Shown here one piece after another: positions 9,658 to 21,201 of a DNA stretch of 36,405 nucleotides. Source of the stretch: Porogramme epimiltina (Eukaryota > Basidiomycota > Agaricomycetes > Polyporales > Polyporaceae); NCBI GenBank assembly GCA_900155495.1, contig FTLJ01000099.1:1-36405 (forward strand). Reading direction: 5' to 3'. Below the pieces are notes generated by a model. That model saw nothing but the letters and a program-made list of their open reading frames with translations. It was not told the DNA's origin and made no database searches. A program made the translations under genes and the position numbers. How positions within the stretch are numbered: the stretch's first letter is position 1; each line of letters begins with the position of its first letter.

Positions 9658-11863
9658 CTACGTGGCCGCAAAGTATACATGTAGCACTATCCTTAAGAGG
9701 TGGCGTGGTCGAAATAAGCCTGAATAACCTCCCGGGTTCTGGACAAACGAGGTGTGATCGAACACTTGAAAGGCACGGGACATCTGCGGGATAACCTTGT
9801 CAGTTTTGTGTCGAACGAGGGTTCCGACAGGGGTAACGTACGTGATACCACCAATGGTCATCTCTTCTGCGGGGATAATAGACCTTCCGTTTTCATCGCG
9901 CGCAGGAGCTATGTCGAACAGTGCTAGAATACGTGACATAGCAAGGAACAACGTTTCCTCGCCAAGCATCCTCCCAGGGCAGATGCTGCGGTGGCGTGAT
10001 TAGGACCAAGAGACGTTGAAGAGATGACCAATGGGACACACCGTCTGCCGAACCCAAACACAACGTCCTGTACATGCGTGTTCGGATCGCGGGGCTTTCC
10101 AAGCCACCTATCCGGCTTGAATACATCCGGTTCAGGGTAGATCGTTTCGTCGTGGAGCATTCCCCTGTTGGTAAACGATTTGATTAGCATGTAACGGCGC
10201 ATCATGAGCCTCTGGACACACCAGAAGTTAACTAGCAGAATCGTCCCCTTCTCGATAAAGTGTCCGTCGTGGATGTCATCTTGTGCCGCCTGACGGTATA
10301 CTATAGGACCACGTCATAATCGCCAGTCCTTAGTTACTAGTGGAAGGAATTACCGGTATTAATCGGAGGCCTCAGCCGTAAGCATTCCATCAAGATCGCT
10401 TCCACATACGGTAAACTCTCTCTATCGGACGCCCCAGGAAGCCGCCCAGGGCCCAAAACAGCTTCGAGCTCTGCTTGTGCGCGCTTCTGGGTCTCAGGGT
10501 AAAGGACCATATACAGAATGAACGACGTCAACACGGACGACGTCTATGCATGGCGTGAGCGTTATGAAGACAATCCGGTAAGGTTTCCGATCGCACCGTG
10601 TCACCGCCACCTGAACAACCGTCAGTGACGGCAGCAACCTGATGCGGTGATGGACAAACCTGTATAAACTTGCGTCGCAGTGAACATGATGATGTCATCG
10701 GGGTTTTGTCCGGGCTCGCATTCCGCCAGTGCAGAGTACGTGAGAGAGGGCCTCGCGGTGCCTTTCGCCTGCAGTTCTCATCAGCGGCAAGGGCTAGCAA
10801 AAGCGAGAAGGAGACACACGATCTGATCCTTGACTAGTTGGTGTCCTTCCTGTGCGAGGGAGAAGTACTGGTCGCGATACCGACGCGCGGTCGTCTTGAA
10901 GCCCATCCCCGGAAGCCACGACGGGAGGTTAGACACTGGACACGCGGGAAAGCTCTATCAGAACTTATGTGCGTGGAGATGGCGAAGAACAGCGTACACC
11001 ATGGGACCCAATCCACCACGTATTGGAGCAGAGTTGCGTCTGCAAAGTTCTCGCCGAACTGGTCGGCCTTGTGGACAAATGCGTCGTCACGCTCGGTGAC
11101 GCGGTACCCATGGGAAAGCTCGACGTTCACGCCCGCCGCCAAACTACGAGGTAATGTCATTAGCGCTAGCAGAAAAACGCAAGCGTAGCGAGACACCCAC
11201 TGCCGGATGTGCGATATGAACTCCGCGGGATGAAGTAGGAGGTTGCGAAGCAAGACGTGAACGTGGTAGTCGTGGACATCCAGCCGATGCAGTGCTTGTT
11301 TCGCGCCAAGCGATTGGTGCAAAAGCTTTCTTCCATGCCTTAGGCGCGCGGGATCGTGCTCCATCACGATTCCCTTATCAAAGCCCGAGCTGGAGACAGA
11401 CATCACGGTCAGCCCATCGCGGAGAATAAGGGCACCAGTGAGTACGACCAGGGAGTCATATCACCGTGTTTGTGTAGTATGAACGTATACTCACAGTTCC
11501 ACCATCTTCGGGAGAGGGCGGTTTGAGTAGAGGGCAGACTTGGCCTCCAGGAGCTCGCGAGCTGTGGCAGCATTGTTCAGCACCAACAGTGGCGCACCGA
11601 GCAACCGGAGGTACGTGATAGGACCTGCGGATGAGAGATGGGAGCAGTATTCGTGTGAGCGTGCAGAATAACCGACCATATCGCTGCCTGAGTTTCCCAA
11701 GCTGCACCCAAGGCTCCTTGACGAGGACCTGATCGGGGTTACCTAGGAATGGGAGGGGTCGGGGCCCCGGGAAGGGAGCGGCAGCCGAACGTGGCCCTTT
11801 CACCAGATAGAGAATGAGGAGAGCACACGCGATCGCCAAGGCAGTAGTGGTGAGAGCATCCAT
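9658..11863 (-). CDS. Cytochrome P450 monooxygenase
   Basis: Membrane-anchored haem monooxygenase, likely at the endoplasmic reticulum. Eleven exons fit canonical splice sites and total 1611 nt, 536 residues: 11863-11677, 11624-11495, 11389-11201, 11143-10998, 10935-10820, 10768-10660, 10610-10597, 10543-10354, 10300-10222, 10164-10042 and 9985-9658. The N-terminus has a hydrophobic anchor and the hinge PFPGPRPLPFLGN. The I-helix reads TGGGDTT, split around a 14-nt micro-exon. The K-helix ExxR is ECLR, and the PERF-like segment is FKPDRW. The haem loop FGFGRRICPG is joined across the last intron, with the cysteine ligand present. The C-terminal tail after the haem loop is less typical. The overall look is of basidiomycete microsomal P450s; the substrate is unknown. 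It appears intact. Confidence 0.85.
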
Positions 11864-12844
11864 GGGCCGAGGAGAACGGGTTGGGACGAGGGGTGTCGCA
11901 AAGGTGCGCTACAGAGGGCGCGATGGCGAGACCATCGACTTGGAGGGTATTTGCAGAGGCATGATATGATTTACTCGGCAGAGATTGCCCTCCGTTCGCG
12001 TGTCCGTGAGATCGCTCAGCACTCCGTGATGGAGGCGGAGTGATGCGCTGGTTCCCCGAAGCTGGAGGTGCTCGCCAAGGGCGGTCGATCGACACTTCGA
12101 AATTTCGGTCTTCCATGGAGGAGGGCGAAAGCACGCCTGCCGTGCGTGCACGTGGGGCTCTGTCGGGTTGATCGGTTTTAGCGGTCCCACGTTCTCGGGC
12201 GCTGCCGCCACGGTATGTTGCCCAAATCACCGAAGTTGCAGGCAATGCATGGAATCCCATCAAACATCATTTGATAAAGAGCACAGCACCTTCGACCGTG
12301 CAAACGGTGCTCATATGTATAGACTAGTACGTGGATCTTCAGTGTTCCCTTCATTGGTGATCGGTGAACCGTAATTCACGTGAGGAGGTATCTATCGAGA
12401 GTATGATGTAAGAGTACAATGCCGTCCATCAGACTCACCAGCGCAATATCCCGTCCACTCCTTAGCTCCGGATGGCTTGCATTGAGAGAGTGACACTTAT
12501 ATGCAATGTTTGATGTATTTCATATGACAATCGGAGGTGTTTGTGCGTGGTCTCAGTCTGATACGGAAACTTATGCCTATGGCGGGCGCATCAGTACAAG
12601 ATTGGGTCCAGGATACGTTTACGTAGGGTTACCGAAGTTGTACTAGCCCAGAGGCAGTACTCACAGAATGTAGAGGGAGGGTCACTTCATCAGAAGGGTT
12701 GACTTGGCTGACCCTACGTGCACTACCCAAGTAGCTGCTACATAATCGACCAGCGGGCAGGTCGTTGATATCCTATATTTTGAGAAGTAAGCATATCATA
12801 TCGTACAAGTGCGGCTGTCAGGGGCATTGAGAGCTCCCGAAACA
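11864..12844. other. Intergenic region upstream of the P450
   Basis: This contains the P450 promoter and the 3' flank of the membrane-protein gene. The minus-strand open frames at 11739-12263 and 11909-12211 are low-complexity and overlap the P450 start, so I do not call them. From 12360 the sequence becomes AT-richer with nothing recognised. Confidence 0.45.
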
Positions 12845-14015
12845 TCAATGTTGTGTATACGGAGGGGGAAGTATATCGTGCTGGCCAATCCGCACCCCGG
12901 AATCAACTTCTACGGCTAACACCGGTATCGTACCGGGCTCCCCTATGAGCGGTCCTGGGCTCGAGTGCACTGGTTGTGGCGGAATGTCCTGACGTGAGGC
13001 AACACCGCCGAGTGGCCGTTGAGCCGCTGTACTCGAATTGCCCGACGAAGGCACCCGGCCACTGCGTCCACTAGGAGAGGAGGGCTGCGATCGTAGCTGC
13101 TTGCGACCACCTTCTACAGTCGGCGGGGTTGGTCGGCCACCGAGCGAAGCACCGATGCCTGCGTCATACCACGTAGGAAAGGGGTGAATGCCTGCAAACA
13201 CAAGAATTTCATGAGATTGCACATGGATGTAGGCGCAGAGAACACGCGTACCCTCAGGGAGTTGACCTCCCTCAATCACGTGATTCATCATTCGACGCCA
13301 AAACCACCACCACGCAAATATCCCAACAATCACCACACCAGCAATCCCGCCGACTAATCCCCCAATGATCAGACGCGCGGTCGACTTAGAAGTTGTCGTC
13401 GCAGCATCCGCCGTCGCAGTAGGAGAACCGACCGTAGATGATGATGACAGTGACGAGGATGCCGAGGACGCCGTCGTCTGGGACGAGGACAAAGTTCCAA
13501 TACTGCTAGAGCCTACGGTGCTCTGCGAAGAAATTGTTGACGAGTCGGCCGATGGGAGGTACTGAATATAGTCGAGCTGGAAAACGTTCGGCGCGGTTCC
13601 GTTCATGTTCGTGATGACGAGTCGATGTTTTCCCGGAGTCAGCGTGAGAGAAGTAAAGTATGTAACGTTTAGCTCGTAGAAGCCCGGATCGATGACGGGC
13701 GCAGTGTAGTTGCCGACCACGGTGCCGTCGATTGCGTAGTGGGATGTTGGTATGCCGGTCAGATCAACCGCGCCTAGGGTACCAACAACAGTGACAAACG
13801 TGCCTATTAGAGACGATGAGGTGTTGGCCAGTCAGAGGGGTCTGTGAAGGCAGATAGGTAAGATACGCACCGGTAAACTCGAGTGTTGCGGTCATGCCGG
13901 CCGTGCCAGTGTCATGCTTCGTCCCTCCTACCTCTTGGCCTCCAGTAAACACCATCCAACCAGTTGAGTAGAGGATGCTCGAGTTGAAGTCGTCCACAGT
14001 GACTAGGGAGGCCAT
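12845..14015 (-). CDS. Single-pass membrane protein with Ser/Thr-rich ectodomain
   Basis: Three exons, 14015-13871, 13803-13252 and 13191-12845, give 1044 nt, 347 residues. The N-terminal half is a beta-rich ectodomain (VTVDDFNSSILYSTGW, later GKHRLVITNMNGTAPNVFQL), a pattern common in basidiomycete cell-surface proteins of unknown role. Next comes a Ser/Thr-rich, probably O-glycosylated stalk. The transmembrane helix is LIIGGLVGGIAGVVIVGIFA, followed by WWWFWRR. The cytoplasmic tail is rich in Pro, Ser and Gly and ends DILPPPYTQH. The second intron (13251-13192, GTACGC...TTTGCAG) is a multiple of three and stop-free, so it could be retained. No cleavable signal peptide is obvious with the chosen start; an upstream in-frame ATG at 14153 gives only a basic extension. 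Function unknown; wall sensing or adhesion is a guess. Confidence 0.7.
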
Positions 14016-15433
14016 CCTGCTCGTTGAGGAAAGAGGTCGAGGAGTGGCGAACCGCCGGACGAGCCTCGGCAGACTAGTTGGTCGAGAGGAGCCCGGCGGA
14101 GTCGAGCCAGTCCACGCATGGTCAGAGCTACATCTTCGACGTGTCCTTGTCATTTGACGAGACGTCGCAGGAAAGACATGCCCGATGGACCACTGTGTGA
14201 TTAGCGGCGAGAACCTGCCAGACTGCAGACTCCAGAGCGGCGGACACGGGATTGCAGACTAGTGGCACAAGCTAGTAGCCCAGTGTCCATCTCCTGTGCA
14301 CAATCAAACTCAGCCCAACGCCCTGGTCACTCTTCCTCCAAGATATGCACCTACATTTCTATCTTCTAATAGTGGCCGGCTGAGTATAGATGAACGCTCA
14401 TATAAGGCCAAGGAGAACACATCACGATCGAGGAAGGAGTTCCGTCTCAACATCGGGTTCTCGTCGGACAAGCGGCATTAGCCGTATTACGTAATATGCC
14501 TAGAACTCCGACTTAGGTCCATGGGCGCCTACTGCGGATGGATAGACGACGCACTGGTTTGATCATCAGCAAATGATCAACATTTCAAGCACAGCGGATA
14601 CGCGCAAGGAACGCTCCAGACTTCTAGACTTTTCATCGCTTTGTATGCATATGAAGACCGTTGGAACAACGCCCTCTAGGGGAAAGGTACTAAGTAGGGG
14701 TCTCATTCGCCGCGTAAGACATCGGGGCCGACGGCGGAGGGTCCATGGACTTTACGATACTGTACGAGTACGCGTCATCACTTTCTCTATCAATATAGGA
14801 TTTACTAATATTGTTTCCTATACGAATAGAGCAGATGGCTCTTCCATGCTTGTATGCTTATAGAGGAGAGTAGCGTCCAAACTATAGACCCCAACTCTTT
14901 CATTGGGTCGGAGAGACAAGATACCGGCGTACGCCTATATCCGTCACGTTGGTAAGTCGAAGCGTTCTCGTTTCTTCTCAGCCCGCTCTCATTGCATAGT
15001 TGCGTAGCTTCACTGCTCACGGAGCCCCGCACGCGGAGCTGCCATCTCGTTAGAACAATCTCTCGTTCTCATGTGCCAGGCTCCTCAAACCCAGTGCGCT
15101 TCTACTGGACTCCGTTCGGCCAGATTGACCTTCTTTGAGAAACTGGAGTAATTTGACACCGCATTCGGCTACCACTAGGCCATTTTCCGACTCATCGATA
15201 AACAGGCTCTGCTTCTCGTGTACAACCGAGCTTTCTGCTCATAGTCAGCCGATCGCCCACATAGAGAATTTATAGGTGTGGTTCCCATGAGCTCATCTTT
15301 CTGTCATCTCTTGACGAGAAGAGATGGAAAAGGAAGCCAGTTGCGGGTAACTCATCGGTATAAGATGCCAGTAGCAATCTGCCTCCCCCATCAACTCCTG
15401 CTGATAGTTAGCCCCCACTAACTGTCGCCCCTA
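14016..15433. other. Divergent intergenic region
   Basis: The promoters of the membrane protein (-) and the first IPNS-like oxygenase (+) share this 1.4 kb. No gene is supported. The TATA-like box of the oxygenase gene is at 15359-15364. Confidence 0.5.
15359..15364 (+). promoter_or_regulatory. TATA-like box of IPNS-like gene 1
   Basis: TATAAG lies 70-75 nt upstream of the ATG at 15434. The paralog at 32949-34519 has the same hexamer at a comparable distance (34586-34591), which supports both. Confidence 0.5.
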
Positions 15434-17022
15434 ATGCCGGCCACGACCATCCCGCCTGCCCCTCGCTGGACACCGGCGCCACCGACAAATGAGGACTGTA
15501 GGAAGCCTATTACTATCCCATCTCATGGTGTGCTGACATCATTCTAGTGGACTGGGCCGACCTACCTATCGTCGACCTCTCGAAGGCCGCTACTCCGGAG
15601 GGTCGCGCTGAGCTTGCGCCGCTCGTGCGCGATGCTATGCATACACATGGCTTCCTCTATGTCGTCAACCACGGTTTCACACAAGCCCAGGTATGCAATG
15701 CTCAGACAATCGGGTGACGTAGTGATGACAGAAGTGCGCTGTCCCACTGTAGGAAAACAGGATCTTCGATATCGCGGACGTAGTGTTCTCTCAGGTTTCC
15801 GACGAAGAGAAGAAGCAGCGCTCAACGAAGATCCAAGACACGGGGGTCTACAGGGGATACAAGCTTCGCGAATTCTGGGTATGTGATTCATGGCATGGAA
15901 ATACGCCTTGTTTTGACTAATGCCTTATCAGCACATCTCCAACGGCGTGCGCGACCAGATCGAGCACTTCAACAGTAAGACACAGCGCACTCGTACACCC
16001 TTTGTCTTCGTTATGCTGAGGCATGATCCCTCCAGTGCATCGTGCCATCTACGATTGTCAGGAGTACCCCGCCTCCGTGCGCCCGTTCTTACCGGAGATC
16101 CGCGCGTTCTCCGAGTATAATCACTACAACATCCTTCACCCGATCCTCCAGTACGACGTCGTTCTCCCATCGATTAGCTTGACGACAGCTCATCATCTGA
16201 CAGGCTTCTCGCACGGGGAATGGAGGTCCCGGAAGACACCTTCGTCAAGATGCACAACTTTGATGCCCCTGGAGAGGCCTGCAGTGCGCAGCTTCATCTT
16301 TCCCTAGACGAATTCTTGAGCTGATGAAGGACGTGTTATCTAGCTCGGTTCATGAAATAGTACGCCGAGAAAGCTCTCTTTGCTTTTCCTTGGTTGATAT
16401 GGGCTACTGAATCAGCTACCCTCGCCTCGAGGACGACGAAGAGAAGGCGAAGAGCGTGTGGCTGAAGGGACACACCGGTTCGTCTCATGTTCTCGGGTAG
16501 GTATCGTTCCACTGATAGGGTATTATAGACATCGGAACCATTACTATCCTGTGGAGCCAACCTGTTTCCGCCCTGCAAATCATGTCTCCAGATGGCAAGT
16601 GGCGGTGGGTCAAGCACAAGGACAACGCCCTCGTACGCCCTTTCTTTGTTCCCCTTTCTTATGCTTACACGCATTACTAGGTCGTCAACGTCGGAGACTC
16701 GCTCGAGATGTTGTCTGGCGGGTTCTACAAAGGCACGATCCACCGCGTCGTGCAGCCTCCAGCGGACCAGCGGGGGTATGAGCGTCTCGGGACGTTCTAC
16801 TTCGCGATGACGGACGACAGTATCCCCTTGGTGCCGCTCGCGGAGAGCCCTGTTCTTCAGCGTGTTGGAGTGAAGCGGCGGTGCCCGGACGAGGATGCGC
16901 CGACGATGGAGGAGTGGCGGAAAGCGCGGACGCGGGCGTATGGGCGGACGACGCTGAAGATGAAGGACGACGGGAATGAGGAGGAAGTCCTGAGCGGAGT
17001 CGTTGTGAAGCACTACAACTGA
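15434..17022 (+). CDS. Isopenicillin N synthase-like 2-oxoglutarate/Fe(II) oxygenase, copy 1
   Basis: Non-haem iron dioxygenase with a DIOX_N-like N-terminal part and a 2OG-FeII_Oxy core. Ten exons: 15434-15497, 15548-15690, 15753-15878, 15932-15974, 16036-16150, 16204-16283, 16344-16359, 16416-16477, 16529-16632 and 16681-17022. They sum to 1095 nt, 364 residues. The start MPATTIPPAPRWTPAPPT matches the other two copies. The N-terminal signature is DWADLPIVDLSKA then HGFLYVVNHGF. The iron ligands are HTD (GHTDIGTITIL, joined across exons 8 and 9) and the histidine of KGTIHRVVQPP. The 2-oxoglutarate side is RGYERLGTFYF. Exon 7 is only 16 nt. Where copy 2 has PGETW this gene reads PGEAC, a possibly meaningful change near the substrate side. 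No antibiotic role is implied; such genes are widespread in basidiomycetes and their substrates are mostly unknown. Confidence 0.87.
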
Positions 17023-17219
17023 AAGATTACAATGTTGGTAGAACTCCTCTGTGTTGAAGTGTCCGAAGTAGAATCGTTTCCACTAGTTGGCAGCCACCCA
17101 CCAGTACTTTCATGTGTATCATCACTAGGAAACTACTATAAAAGCTTCTAGAGATTGTGTGATGGCCCTATAGAAATGCAGACATTGATTAGCGCTCATG
17201 CTAATAACTATCACTCTTG

Positions 17220-17935
17220 CCATCCTCTGGCTGCTTGATTCTTTGTGATCTCCTCTATGCTACCGCCTCTCAGCTCTCCAAACTGTGCATAGGTCTTCTC
17301 ATATCCTGCTCCGCATCCAGAATGTGGAAAGCAGCATTCACGCGACATCTATGTAACGGTCTCGGTATAACATGGATCTCGTGGGACATCGCTCCCATTG
17401 CCCTAAAATTGGTGTGGGCATTCCGTTGTGATGTAGAAGAGGAAGAGTTGGTGACAGTACTATATAACGAGAACGTCGCCCTTCTTCCCCTACGATGCAC
17501 TCAAGCCGCCATATGGATTCGGACTCCTTGATCGAGCAAGCCATGCGGTATGGGCCAGTGCTTTCTTTCTTGACGTCCGTGCTGAGTGAGAGGACATCGA
17601 ACGACTCAGGGCGGACGCTGCGGGCGTAGTGAGAGCGGCGTGGATAGCTACGATGGTCATTCTACGCGGAGACCAGAAGAACATTGCGTGAGTACCTAGG
17701 GCGCTAGCGCTTTTCGGCATTCACCCAGACATTCTGTGAGTTAATACACATTCTCTTTGTTGGATTCTATATGGGCACCCACATTCCAAGCTCATGAACA
17801 GTGCCCACCCGGTAATGCGTACAATAATGTCTGCCTTTCCGAAAGCCGTGACGTAAGGCGTATTTCTCCACAAGCATGATGCATAGTGTCAAGACGGGGA
17901 TTTTGACGAGGTAGGAGGGGGATACCATGGCTGTG
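17220..17935 (-). pseudogene. Decayed isoprenylcysteine methyltransferase (ICMT) copy
   Basis: A broken copy of the intact gene at 28625-29409. At about 17930-17875 the frame reads MVSPSYLVKIPVLTL then MLVEKYA, against MISPYLIKVPAFAL and MLAEKYA. About 12 residues are then missing with a frameshift, and the next segment is AFGKADIIVRITGWALFMSL, against AFGNADTITRVSGWAPFVSL. At the other end, about 17310-17230, EQDMRR followed by EAVA and a basic run matches the intact C-terminus EDAVLRRQFGKEWDEWAKK, with stop codons where the intact gene has tryptophan and lysine. I cannot find the GPYxVVRHP core, so it is probably deleted. The gene lies tail to tail with the intact IPNS-like copy 1. Confidence 0.7.
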
Positions 17936-19990
17936 TAATAGGGGAAAACTAGAAGAGCACCGGAGGTAAGCTCGACGAAGATATGTATGAAGCTGGGAGG
18001 GAGGGCGAGAGGGTCAGTGAGGACGCTGCATGCCCAGCGGACCCTCGATCATTTTCTGTGCTGGAAAGCAACTAACACGCCGTGTTCGCACGCCAGGCCA
18101 CACCGGGTATTCCACTTGCAATATTTCTGTCATAAACGCACTGCTGCGGACTCAGAAGCAATGCAGCTATCTGGACTGTCCCACTCACGGGGCTGTCTGC
18201 CAGGCCCCCTAATCTGTCTTTCCCCATGCAATTGACCTCAGTTCGGCTTAGAGCAAAACTTTCTCTTCGTCGTACACGGTGCTCCCGGTCCGTGGGTTGC
18301 TTCTTGGAATGTCACGGCAGATCGTAAACGACAACAAGAAGATCCGCGTCGGTATTTATGTCCGACTATTCCTCCTTGAACTCTGTCAGCAGGTCAGCCT
18401 TCTCGATCGGATACACTCGCCTCCTCTCCCGTGTGCCTCGTGTCTATTTACGGCCGATGAGAGACCGGGCCCAATCTGCCCGGGTGTCCATCTGTATCTG
18501 TCGGAGCTTCAGGCTACCTCGCAAGTAAGGGCTTCAATATTTCTGTCGATGACAGAAAAACACGTCTACTTGTCCCGCGGCCTGTAGCTACTGATTATAT
18601 AATACGTCTTGGACAATTATGTCACCCTGTCATACTACTGCACATAGACAGTCTCTGACCCGCTCTAACCAATGCCAAGCGCGCGTGCACCAACATATCG
18701 AAGCAACATTAGTCCGTCTAATATTTTCGTTATGCATGCCTGTAATTTCGAAGCGCAATCATATCAACTTAGATATTACTCACAGCATGGCTCGATAGAG
18801 TACTGATATGGAACAGGGAACCTGTGAGCATGTCCAACTTACCATACACTCGCGTTGGAGTACCGTGAAAATTTTCCTTCTAGAACCTCTCTGGCGGCAG
18901 ACACGCTGTTCACGGCGAGCAGAGAGAATCCGAGAAGCCTGAGGGATGAAACCCGATTTGGTACCTTGATGGTAGAAAATTACTTACTGTAAGTCCTATG
19001 AAGCTTCGAAAGCACGATCCTGGTATCGGAATAGAGTGTGGTTCCGAGAACCGAGGCTTGGGAGATATTCTCCTCATTTTGAAGGCCAAAAAAGGACTCC
19101 ACGCAGACCTAGTGTCTAGGCGAGCATGTTCTGGAGAGAAGGTCTGTGCGTGGGTGCGTGATGTCTGTTGTTGATACCTATACCTATGGTAAGGGGGTGG
19201 AGGATTGATGGTGTTGACAACACCAGATACTAAGATACAAAATGACCGTGGATCCCGAGAGAACAGAAGTGTGTAGTGCCGTATTTCTATCACGCGGACA
19301 CCGCTAAGATTTCTCTACCGCAAGGCCCTAGCTCTGGTATCGTGTAGAGCGTACGGTATTAAGTACACCGCCCTACCCCGTGGTGAGTATAGAGTTCTGT
19401 GCTAAGAATATACACGCGTGCGTGTGCGTAGCACGGAAGGCGCTTAAGGTAGACTTCCGGAAGCTGTAAGCTCCGAAGTGTACAATTGTCAATTGGTCCA
19501 TCTCCCAAAAATCCAAGAATCTACTCCTTAGAGTTATTTCTATACTACTGAGATTATCGGGAGGGTCATTGACCATCTAGTTTAGTAAGATGTAGAGCTA
19601 GCGCCGAGAAACGACTCTCAAAAGCGGGCAATTCGTAGGGGCGTTAACTTGGCGCAGTTACTGCCTCTTGTCAGATCTATCAACGTAGCGATTATCACGA
19701 AGCCAGTTCTAACGCTCTTCAAACGACATGCCGAGGCTTTCCCCGAGTTCTGATTTACCGTCGTGCGCGGTAGCCCACAAGATTCATGAGGGTGATTCTA
19801 GAAGTACCGCCTGCATAGATAATGAGCCGCATGGTGATGGACCACATGTGGTTCCGCAGGTGCGCGCTTTTAGTAATCTCATCTTTACCAATAATTCTCG
19901 CATTCACTTTTCACTGCCGTTCTCCCCGCTCATGTTATATATCATTCCGAGGACGAGCCGTAACACCCATAACAAAGTCACATCATGTAC
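17936..19990. other. Long intergenic region without a supported gene
   Basis: About 2 kb in which open frames (for example 18279-18587 plus and 18910-19293 minus) lack recognisable domains or consistent splice structure. The sequence becomes AT-richer toward the right. It may contain further unrecognisable remnants of the duplicated block. Confidence 0.45.
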
Positions 19991-20090
19991 ATTACATGGT
20001 TACGCCTTGTCCCAATTTTTCACTCCTCATGGTGATTCCCACATTTCCCTCCTTAGTAAAGATATTGGGATCAGTGAGCATGCTTTTCTC

Positions 20091-20172
20091 ACATAAGAAT
20101 AATGATGACACCAATGATCTGGCATGCTAGGCCTTCTTTTATGCCTTCGATGAGTGCCGCTGAATACAGGGA
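20091..20172 (-). pseudogene. Relic of a DUF6534 membrane-protein gene, first exon
   Basis: The minus strand encodes SAALIEGIKEGLACQIIGV followed by IIIL and a GTGAG donor. This matches exon 1 of the intact gene at 30589-32355 (EAAFISGVKEALACQLIGL, IITS, GTGAG) in sequence and splice phase. The start codon is lost: the ATGAGTACTC of the intact gene corresponds here to CTGTATTC. The later exons cannot be followed with confidence; a short GIT motif appears about 60 nt downstream but the rest diverges. So this is a remnant, not a working gene. Confidence 0.65.
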
Positions 20173-21140
20173 CGACGGCAACTTATGAAGAAGTCGGGCT
20201 GACAGTCATGGATCGATCTGACATAACGTGATCGGAGCATAAGCGCGTGAATCGCTGTAGCCAATATCTAGGTCACGTATCAGCGGGTAATGAGGCCGTG
20301 GGTACTGGCCCTTGCACTCAGAAAGCTTGCCTAGAGAGAACAAGAACTTCGGAAGCAGTAGACATGTGATTGATATATCGGCTCTGCAGGAAGTTGTCAT
20401 CCCACCTCAGGGCTCGTGGCTGAATGGCAAAGATCTTCGACTTTCCCCGTGTGTACTGAAGTTAATTCATAGTTTTACCCTGGATCGTCTTCCCATGATA
20501 CTCTTCGCAGAATCACCACCGGCCGCCGTCTACCCATCCTAACTTCCTCCCAATCTCCGAGAGTGTCAGGCCGCTAGCGGCATGTTGGAGATGCGCCCAC
20601 TGATGAGCGCATGTACACTGGCGCCGGCCGTCCCGAATGCAGTCAGTATGATTGTCACGGTAGACAAAACCCGCTTACAAAGAACTTTTTTGGCCCATAC
20701 AAATACACGGTGGGGTGTGTGGTGCACAGAGTACCCAATAGTACATCATCACTTCTATGGCATTAGATACATTCTCTGTTTAACCTTATTGTACATAATA
20801 GCCGAAAAGAACGAGACGCGGCTTCACAGGGGTATAAGTTCAAAACTTTATGACGCTTAGCTTGTGTTGGTGTTGGGTATGTTCATACAAGATCATAAAT
20901 TGTTACATACCCTCTAGTGAGATATCGTCGGGTTTAGTACAATCAAATGAGGCGTGACATGTTAAGTTATACCGCGGCTTCAAAGTAATGTGACTTTTTA
21001 ACTTTCGTGCATAAGAAGGTTCCCCAGAGTTGCGGCAATTCATCTTCTCAACAAGAAGTCCTACAGTTCCTGTAGTGTTATGACGGCGGATCATATCCGG
21101 CAGGATGATTTCCGCTGATGAAAACTGTATTGAAAGAGAA
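20173..21140. other. AT-rich intergenic region upstream of the UbiA gene
   Basis: No supported gene. The open frames are short and unrelated to known families. Its right end holds the UbiA-gene promoter. Confidence 0.45.
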
Positions 21141-21147
21141 TATAAAG
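21141..21147 (+). promoter_or_regulatory. TATA box of the UbiA-family gene
   Basis: TATAAAG lies about 55-61 nt upstream of the ATG at 21202, a usual distance for a fungal TATA box. Confidence 0.55.
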
Positions 21148-21201
21148 TAGGAGCCTCCAAATTGAAGCCCCACACATCTTTCCAGCTAGTGGTCTTTCCT
21201 T

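Noticed and set aside
10834..11406. Single 190-residue exon in the P450
   Set aside because: It contains an intron near 11200-11144 and leaves the P450 frame before 10990. Splitting at canonical sites recovers conserved P450 sequence.
16336..17013. 225-residue minus-strand open frame
   Set aside because: Antisense to exons 7-10 of IPNS-like copy 1. Its counterpart opposite the relic at 25.9 kb only reflects the underlying duplication.
18910..19293. 127-residue minus-strand open frame
   Set aside because: Pro/Ser-rich with no recognisable domain, conserved partner or splice context.
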